Shown: one piece after another, positions 35,917 to 44,100 of the stretch | How the letters are laid out: the number at the start of each line of letters is the position of its first letter | Position numbering within the stretch: position 1 is the first letter of the stretch | Origin: an uncultured bacterium | Lineage (GTDB): Bacteria; Planctomycetota; Phycisphaerae; Phycisphaerales; SM1A02 | Assembly: GCA_903898755.1 (NCBI GenBank) | Contig: CAIUGT010000154.1 | Location: forward strand, 1-45,542 | Direction of reading: 5' to 3' | DNA: 45,542 bases | The notes under the pieces: model-generated | The model's input: the letters and a program-made list of their open reading frames with translations, nothing else | Databases searched by the model: none | Told to the model about the DNA's origin: nothing | Made by a program: the position numbers and the translations under genes

Positions 35917-37587
35917 ATGATTCAAACGCCTTCGCTACGAACACGTTTTGCGCCAAGTCCCAGCGGCCATCTTCATGTGGGTGGCGCGCGCACAGCGCTT
36001 TTTAATTGGGCCTACGCGCAAGGTCGCGGGGGAAAATTTATTCTTCGTATTGAGGACACGGATCAAAAGCGCTCCAGCGACGCGGCCAGTGTTGGATTTC
36101 TGAAAGACTTGAAGTGGCTCGGCATTGATTGGAATGAAGGACCCAAATTTGAAGGTTGCGGTGGCGGGGACTTTGGTTCCTACTTTCAAAGTGAGCGTCT
36201 TGATATTTACAACAAGTATTTGGATCAACTTGTTCAGCAAGGGAAGGCCTATTACGCCTTCGATACCGCTGCGGAACTGGACGCGGCGCGCAAGGAATCC
36301 AAGTCGCGCAACGAGGCCTATCGCTATGACCGAAGTCGCACGGATGGGATTTCGCCGGCGCAAGTGCAAGCCTGGTTGAAAGAAGGCAAGCCCGCGGTGA
36401 TTCGCTTTCAAACTCCAGCGGGGGCCATCACCATTCATGATGAAATTTTGGGTGATGCAACATTGCCAGCGGGCGAGGTGGATGATTTTGTCATTCGCAA
36501 GGCCGACGGTTTTCCAACCTATCACTTTGCTGTTGTGGTGGATGATGAATTGATGGGCGTGAACACTGTGTTGCGTGCGCAAGAGCATTTCAACAACACC
36601 GCCAAGCATATTGTGTTGCAAGATGCGCTTGGATTTCGCCGTCCGACCTACGGACATTTGCCGTTGATCTTCAATCCTGATGGAAGCAAAATGAGCAAGC
36701 GCGATAAAGACAAGGCATTGCGAAAGGCGGCGCAGGATAAAAAATTGACCTCGCCCCCAGCCAATACCGTTGACGCCGCGCGATTTACAGCATGGATGGG
36801 CGACAAAAATTCCCAACTTGATTTCACCGAAGCGACCGCCATGGCCGCCGCATTGAACATTGAATTGCCCGAGATCAATGTGGACGATTTTCGCCGCTCC
36901 GGCTATTTGCCGCAAGTCATGTGCAATTTTCTTGCCTTGAATGGGTGGGGTCCTGGCAACGACTTGGAGAAATTTGATAACGCGTACTTGTGCGCCAACT
37001 TCGCACTAGACCGCGTGCAAAAAACCGCCGCCAAGTTTGACCGCGTCAAGCTTCTTGCGTTCAACTTGGACGCCATTCAAAAACTTTCACGCGAACAATT
37101 TAGCGCTCTTGTGAAAGCGCATGGCGAGGAATATCACCCCGCGTTCATGAAAAAAATCACGGCGGCGCAATTTGATCTCCTTGTGGCGGCAAGCCATGAG
37201 CGCAGTAAAACGTTGGATGAATTATTCCGCGGCAATCGCTGGCTCGCCTTGGGCGACGAAGAATTGATATGGGAAAAATCAAAGCAAGTTGAGAAGGCGT
37301 TGCTCTCTGGAACTCCAAGCGGGCTTGATCGACTCAAGGAATTGCGCGGCGTTCTTGAAGCGGTGGCGACTTGGACGCCAACTGGCATTGAGGAATCAAT
37401 TCGCCAATGGGCCACCTCTGTGGGGCTTGCGGAGCAAATAGGTCAGATCGCGCAACCTTTGCGTGTTGGAGTGACTGGTTCCACAATTAGTCCGCCTATT
37501 TTCGACACTCTTGCAATTCTTGGAAAATCCAGCACGCTGCGAAGAATTGATCGCTGTTTGCAAGATTTTGCAACGGCAAAAACTTGA
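35917..37587 (+). CDS. gltX: Glutamyl-tRNA synthetase with an insertion after KMSKR
   Basis: GltX charges tRNA-Glu (and tRNA-Gln in many bacteria, for later amidation). ATG 35917 has TAGGA upstream; TTG 35911 is less likely. The 556-residue protein has the HIGH-type motif PSGHLHVGGARTALFNWA (16-33), FILRIEDTDQKRS, and KMSKR at 258-262. Between KMSKR and YLPQVMCNFLALNGW (from residue 330) there are 67 residues, where Escherichia GltX has about 15, so a lysine-rich segment of some 50 residues is inserted (from KDKALRKAAQDKK on). The C-terminal anticodon-binding domain is complete. No glnS or gatCAB is in view. Confidence 0.94.
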   Translation: MIQTPSLRTRFAPSPSGHLHVGGARTALFNWAYAQGRGGKFILRIEDTDQKRSSDAASVGFLKDLKWLGIDWNEGPKFEGCGGGDFGSYFQSERLDIYNKYLDQLVQQGKAYYAFDTAAELDAARKESKSRNEAYRYDRSRTDGISPAQVQAWLKEGKPAVIRFQTPAGAITIHDEILGDATLPAGEVDDFVIRKADGFPTYHFAVVVDDELMGVNTVLRAQEHFNNTAKHIVLQDALGFRRPTYGHLPLIFNPDGSKMSKRDKDKALRKAAQDKKLTSPPANTVDAARFTAWMGDKNSQLDFTEATAMAAALNIELPEINVDDFRRSGYLPQVMCNFLALNGWGPGNDLEKFDNAYLCANFALDRVQKTAAKFDRVKLLAFNLDAIQKLSREQFSALVKAHGEEYHPAFMKKITAAQFDLLVAASHERSKTLDELFRGNRWLALGDEELIWEKSKQVEKALLSGTPSGLDRLKELRGVLEAVATWTPTGIEESIRQWATSVGLAEQIGQIAQPLRVGVTGSTISPPIFDTLAILGKSSTLRRIDRCLQDFATAKT

Positions 37588-37616
37588 TTCAGAATTGCGT
37601 ATACTGTTTCTTTCAC

Positions 37617-37690
37617 GGACTGTTGGCGCAGTTGGCTAGCGCGTCTCCATGACACGGAGAAGGTCACTGGTTCGAGCCCAGTACAGTCCA
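37617..37690 (+). tRNA. tRNA-Val (anticodon GAC)
   Basis: The acceptor stem GGACTGT/ACAGTCC, D-arm GCGCAGTTGGCTAGCGC, anticodon arm TCTCC-ATGACAC-GGAGA and T-arm CTGGTTCGAGCCCAG all pair. The seven-base loop places GAC as anticodon (reading GUC/GUU). The CAT-like reading one base off would break the loop size. CCA is not encoded. A TATACT box at 37600-37605, 11 bases upstream and partly within the spacer after gltX, may be its -10. Confidence 0.94.
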
Positions 37691-37741
37691 CTTTGATAGT
37701 TCAACCCCTTCGTATTCACCATTATTTCTAGGAACTCACAC

Positions 37742-38011
37742 ATGTCACACGCTCAACAAACGCTAAAACAATTGTTCGCGCACCCAACTTCTCACAACAT
37801 TCATTGGCGCGACATTGTCCACATGTTCGAGGGTCTTGGTGGCACCTGTGACGAAACCAAACACGACCACTTGAAGGTGAAACTCGCGGGCAAGGAAATG
37901 TCTTTTTCCATTCCCAAGGGCGGCAATCACACGCTTGATAGTGACGACGAAATTGGCGCCATTCGCCACTTCGTTAAAGACTGCGGTCTTGCCCCAGAAA
38001 AAACACATTAA
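37742..38011 (+). CDS. HicA-like small protein without visible HicB partner
   Basis: The 89-residue protein begins TLKQLFAHPTSHNIHWRDIVHMFEGLGG and continues with a strand-rich middle (HLKVKLAGKEMSFSIPKGG) and a final helix EIGAIRHFVKDCG. This pattern matches short proteins annotated as HicA-type (dsRBD-like fold), judged by recollection. In toxins the key His sits in a G-S-H motif; here the strand reads TKHDHLKV, so RNase activity is doubtful. No antitoxin gene follows. Start ATG 37742 has AGGA nine bases upstream. It stands between tRNA-Val and the giant secreted-protein gene. Confidence 0.6.
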   Translation: MSHAQQTLKQLFAHPTSHNIHWRDIVHMFEGLGGTCDETKHDHLKVKLAGKEMSFSIPKGGNHTLDSDDEIGAIRHFVKDCGLAPEKTH

Positions 38012-38187
38012 ATCTTGTTGGACAATGTAAAAACCTAGGCGATTTTTAAAAATTTCCTCAGGATCATTCCTTTTGCTCGTGGCTATAACAAAGGGGCTTT
38101 GAACGCCATATGTGTTTATTTGCAAATTTTTTGTGAATTGTGGCATATAAACGGATCCTGCTTGCCGTATTCTCTTTTGAGCCCTTC

Positions 38188-41100
38188 ATGGAGAACAAAG
38201 TAAGCATGTTTGCACAGGCGAAAACCCAATTTCGAGACGCTTTCCTTAGTTTCACATTGCTCTGTTTGTTGGTGGTCGTTCAGGTTTCTGGCGCACCAAC
38301 AACTCAACAAAAAAATTCTGTGGGAGCTGTAAATACTTCCACGCGGGCCGCGACAAAAAATTCGACGCAACTATCCGCTGATCAAATTCCACTTTCCATT
38401 CCTGTGGATTTGGCGCCTCAGCAAATGGGCATGTACAGCGTGGGCGACCTGAACGGCAACGGGGTCATTGACAGTGCTGATTTGGGATTACTGCTTGTTC
38501 GACTTGGCACCAACGGAAGTGATATTGAAAACACAACAAGTAACGCGCCCGCTTCAGTGACGGCCGTGACTGGCACAGGCATGCAAGGTTTGCATGCCAA
38601 GAATTATTTGGTGACCGATGGCGCCACGACATACTCCGTGATGGATGTCTATGTGCGCTTTGGTTCCGCGGTTGGTGTTGGCGCTTCTGGTGAACGCATT
38701 GTGAGTAATTACGGCCAAGCGACAACTGATGCCGCATCGGGCAATGTTTCAAAAATTTCTAGAGGCGAAAATTATTCTTCATCAGGCTTACCAATTTCAA
38801 AAATTATTGTGAACGCTGGCGGCAGCTATCTCACTGCTCCAACGGTCACTATTACAGGTGGTGGCGGAACAGGCGCATTGGCAACTGCGGTGCTAACTGG
38901 AACCGCGGTCACAAGCGTCACCCTTACTGACCCAGGCAGTGGCTATACATCTATTCCAACGGTGACTTTCAGTGGCGGCGCAGGTACAGGCGCCATTGCG
39001 ACCGCAAGCTTCTTAAATTTTCAACACAGCAACGGAAGTTGGATGCCGGGTCCAAGCGCCACTGGTGGTCAGGGCAACAATACATGGGACTCATTTGTGA
39101 CAGTGGGTTGCCGAACTCAAGGCGCGGGCAACACAGGCAATGTGAACGCTGACACTTCATTTGCCAATCCAAACGGCCCCAATCTGGGTCAGTTGGTTGG
39201 CTTGGCTAACAACTCTACGCCCCCTGGATATGTCGGTCCAGGCTGGTATCAAGCTGCTCCCACTGATGCTGGCTTTGAAACCAATGCAAGCGCCAACGCG
39301 GATCACATGGTCTTGGTGGCTCGCTTCTCATTGAAAGTGAGCGACATTGTTGCGTCGGGATCCACAGAGCAAGTGTTGAAATATTGGTGCACCACCACAG
39401 GCAAGTCCACGGATCAAGCTGGTGGAACAACCATGTACACCATTGCTGGCGCAACATTAAAGAGCGACGTTGCCACGACCTACACCACCAGCAGCAAGGT
39501 TTGGAATTTCAGTTCAACATTTGAAGGCAAGCCAGGACAAACTCCTTGGACATTCACCACGAATACTGAATCCGCGCCAAGCAATCTGGTTGCCAGCAAC
39601 GGATTATTTGATGATCGCATTCAACTGACTTGGACCACGTTCGCCGGCGCAACGGGATATAGCGTCTGGCGTTCAGATGATGACGGCGCCACGTACGCGC
39701 AAATTGCAACCGTAGCCACCAACACGGGCTCTTACAGCGATTTTACTGCTTCATCCAACACGCTGTACTACTACAAGGTTCGCGCCGCAGGTGGAACTTT
39801 GTTTTCCAATGTGGCCACAGGCATAACCACCATCTCCGCGCCAACAGGCGTAGCGGCAACCGATGGAACATTCACTGACAAAGTTCAGGTTTCTTGGAAC
39901 GCGGTCGCCGCCGCGGGTTCATATGACATCTTCCGCGATGCGCAAGACAAAGTCAGCTCCATAGTTGTGACCAATGGTGGCTCTGGCTACACGTTTGCCA
40001 ACATTAGCTTTACTGGTGGCGGCGGTACTGGTGCCAGGGCGACAGGTGTTGTTTCTGGCGGAGCGCTAGTTTCCGTCACCATTGATAGTCAAGGCAGTGG
40101 CTATACATCAGCCCCAACAATTACAATCGCGGGACCGTCTTCCGCAAGTGGCGCGCAAGCCACGGCCAAACTTTCTGTTGGTTCAGTGACCGCGCCCGCG
40201 ACCACATACAACGACACCACTGCGGTTCCTGGAACCAACTACACCTACTTTGTCAAAACAGTTTCTGGCTCCGCCTCAAGCGGAACCAACGGCAGCGATA
40301 CGGGCTATCGCAAGCTTGCAACTCCTGCTCCACCATCGGCCAGCACTGGCAATTACACGGCGGGCATACTTGTGAATTGGTCAGCTGTGACGGGTGCCAC
40401 TGGTTACAACATTTATCGTGATAGCGACACAGCCACGCCAGTCGGTTCAACAACAACCGCGCTCAGTTACAACGATACAAGTGCGCCGCTTGCGGGAACT
40501 CACACGTATAGAGTGAAAGCCACCACCGCGGCAACAATGAGTCCACTCAGTGGATTGTCCAATGCCGGTTGGGTTGGCATGACGTCGCCTGCTTCAGGAA
40601 CTGTCTTGGCCACTTATGGAACCTACGCCGACAAAGTTGTGGTGTCTTGGGATGCGGTGCCAGGCGCGCTTGGATATCGAATTTACAGAGGTGGAACAGT
40701 TGGCGATGGCGCTGTGATTGGGAATGTTTCCGCTTCGGAACTTTCATTCAATGACACCACCGTGGCGGTTGCGGCGCAGTATTCCTATTCCGTCGCCGCA
40801 AGCAATGCGCAAGGATTTGGTCCCGCCATGTCAAGCAAGGTTGGCGCGGGCATTCGCAATATCAGTCCGCCACCAAATGTGGCGGCTAGCTTGTCGACAT
40901 TCACGGATAAAATTCAAATCACGTGGGACCCCGCGCCAAGCGCCACTGGCTACGACATTTACCGCAACGATAGCGCGGTTAAAATTGGATCCACTTCTGG
41001 AAATGGTTCAACCACATTTGACGATGTCTCAGCGGTGAGCGCGACAAATTATTCCTACTTTGTGTGCGCGACCAACAGTGGCTTCAAGTTGATCAGCGCC

Positions 41101-44100
41101 GCAAGCTCAAGCGTTGCTGGCTTGCGCGGCGCGGTTGTGCCAACGCCAACCATTACATCGGTGAATCCAAACACGGGTGCGTTGGCGGGCGGAACACTGA
41201 TCACCATCACTGGAAAAAATCTCACAAGTGCAAGCGCGGTCACCGTGGGCGGCGTCACCGCAACAGGCGTGACTGTTCTTTCACCAACGCAAATCACCGC
41301 GATCACGCCTGCCGGAATCGCTGGCGCCAAGGCTGTCGCCGCAACAACTCCTGGTGGCATTGCATCGCTTGCGAGCGCATTCAACTACACCAATACTTCG
41401 CTTCCGACTATTGCCGCCGTCAGCCCAACTTCCGGCACCACGGTTGGTGGAACGCCAATCACAATTACGGGAACAAATTTAACTGGTGCTGTTGTGACCG
41501 TTGGCAGCGCCGCGGTGACCAGCGCGACCGTGACTGACACTCAGATCACCGCACTGACGCCCGCGGGCGCGGCGGGTGTTACGAATATTGTGGCAACCAC
41601 TTCTGCGGGCGCGGCTACAAGCAACGCGTTTACATTTGTCTCCCCACCAACCATCGCTTCGCTCACGCCAAGCTCGGGATTTATTGCGGGTGGAGTGAGC
41701 ACGGTCATCAACGGAACCAATTTGCTTGGTGCGTCGATAACGATCAACAACGCAGTAGCCACAATCACGAATAGTTCCGCAACACAGATCACATTTGTAA
41801 CGCCTTCAGGAAACGCAGGCGCCAACACGCTGATTCTCAATACGGCTGGTGGTACGGCGAACGCCACGTACACCTATCTTTCGCCTGCAACAATTAGTTC
41901 TATCTCGCCAAACACAGGACCGTTGGCTGGTGCGACGCAGATCACGATTAATGGAGCGAATTTCACGGGCGCAACCGGCGTGACCGTTGGCGGTGTTGCC
42001 GCAACTGGATTTGTGTTTGTTTCATCAACGCAAGTCATTGCCACGGTTCCCGCCGCGTCAGCTGGCGCGAAAGATGTTGTGGTTGTCATCGCAAGCGGAT
42101 CAGCAACATCAACAGGTGGCTACACCTACGCCAATCCTTCAACTGCGCCAACACTTTCATCCGTTGCTCCCGGCAGCGGACCCATGACAGGCGGAACCGC
42201 TCTCACATTAAGCGGAACCAATTTCACAGGCGCGACCAGCGTGACTGTTGGCGGAGTTCCAGCGACAAGTTTTGTTGTGGCTTCCGCAACTTCAATTGTT
42301 GCGATAGCGCCAGCTGGAACTGTGGGTGACAAAGATGTCGTCGTGACCACTCCAAGTGGTTCTGACACCAAGCTTGCTGCGTTTACAAACATTGACATGT
42401 CGGTACCAACGCTCACATTGGTTTCGCCAACATTGGGAACCACACTTGGTGGAACCGCCATCACCATCTCAGGAACAAATTTGCTTGGTGCTAGCAGCGT
42501 GAAGTTTGGTGGAGTTGCCGTGGCCAGTTTCACAGTGGTCTCATCCACAAGCATCACCGCGGTCATGGCTGCGGGAACAGCAGGCGCGAAAGATCTTGAG
42601 GTTGTCCTTCCAAGCGCGACGGTCACCAAAATCAGTGGTTTCACCTACATAGAACCCACGATCCCAGCGCCAACCATCACGGGTGTGAGCCCAGTATCTG
42701 GTCCAGTTGGTGGCGGCACGTCAATCACCATTACGGGAACTAATTTCACAGGCGCCACTGATGTCACTGTTGGCGGAGTTGCGGCGGCAAGTTTCACTGT
42801 TGTGTCGCCAACATCGATCACCACGGTGACACCTGCGGGAACATCAGGCTCGCAAACGGTTGCGGTGACTACCGCAGGTGGAACCGCATCCAAAGTAATC
42901 GCCTTCACCTACAACACATCGCTTCCAACTTTTGCGTTGGTCAGTCCAAACGCTGGACCACTTGTTGGCGCGAGCGCGATCACCATCACAGGAACCAATC
43001 TTGCCAATGTCGTCAGCGTGACCATTGGTGGATACGAATCCACAAGCGTGGTGGCCACGGCAACACAAGTGACCGCGCTCACTCCAGCTAACAGTGCTGG
43101 CGCTAAAAATATTGTGCTGACAACGTCCGATGGTTTGACCGTGACCGCGCCAAGCGCGTTCACCTATTTGGCCGTGCCTTCCATCACATCGGTGAGTCCA
43201 TTCACTGGACCAACCGCGGGCGCGACCACGATCACAATTACAGGAACAAATTTTTCCGGCGCGACAAGTGTTTCCTTTGGTTCGGTTCCAGCGGCCAGCT
43301 TCACTGTGGTGTCGGCGACTTCCATCACGGCGGTTTCACCCGCCGCAAGTGCAGGCGTTGTATCTGTTGTGGTGACCACCGCTGGTGGAATCGCCACCAA
43401 AGCCAACGGATTCACCTATTCAAACTTGGTGCCAACCATCACATCCATTTCGCCAAACTCTGGACCCAGCGTTGGTTCAACCGAGATCACAATCACAGGC
43501 ACCAATTTGGACGGCAGTGTCACCGTGACCATTAACGGCGTAGACGCGCCGGTGATTGACAACACTGCGACTCAGATTTCATGCAGTTCGCCAGTTGGTT
43601 CTGCTGGCGCCAAAGATGTTGTGGTGACTACGCCCAATGGGGTTGTCACTAAGACCGCTGGTTTTTCTTATTACGTTACAAGCCCCATACCAACCATCAC
43701 CACAGTTGCTCCAGCCACTGGAATTCTCTTTGGTGGAACTCCATTCTCCATCACTGGAACGTTGTTGGCCAACACCACTGGCGTGACCATTGGCGGCGTT
43801 GCGGCGACAAGCGTGGTCGCTGTTTCCGCCACGAATGTCACTGCCGTGTCGCCCGCTGGAATTGTTGGAGCGCAACCCGTTGTTGTGACAACGCCCGACG
43901 GTTCTTCTGTCACCGCAAAGACATTCACCTACACCGATTTTGGTTTGAGTCCAGTCTTTGGACCAACAGCTGGTGGAACTGCAATCACGATCACTGGCAG
44001 CAACTTTGCCAGCAACACAGCCGTCACTGTTGGTGGTGTTGCGGTGACCAACAAGATTGTGGTCTCTTCAAGCAAGATTGTCGCGGTCACTCCAGCTGGA

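Noticed and set aside
35935-36915. 326-codon open frame antisense to gltX
   Set aside because: The gltX frame carries all synthetase motifs. The antisense product has no recognisable fold.
37617-37742. Integration site (att) or mobile element at tRNA-Val
   Set aside because: No duplicated tRNA 3' end, integrase gene or composition change is visible downstream.
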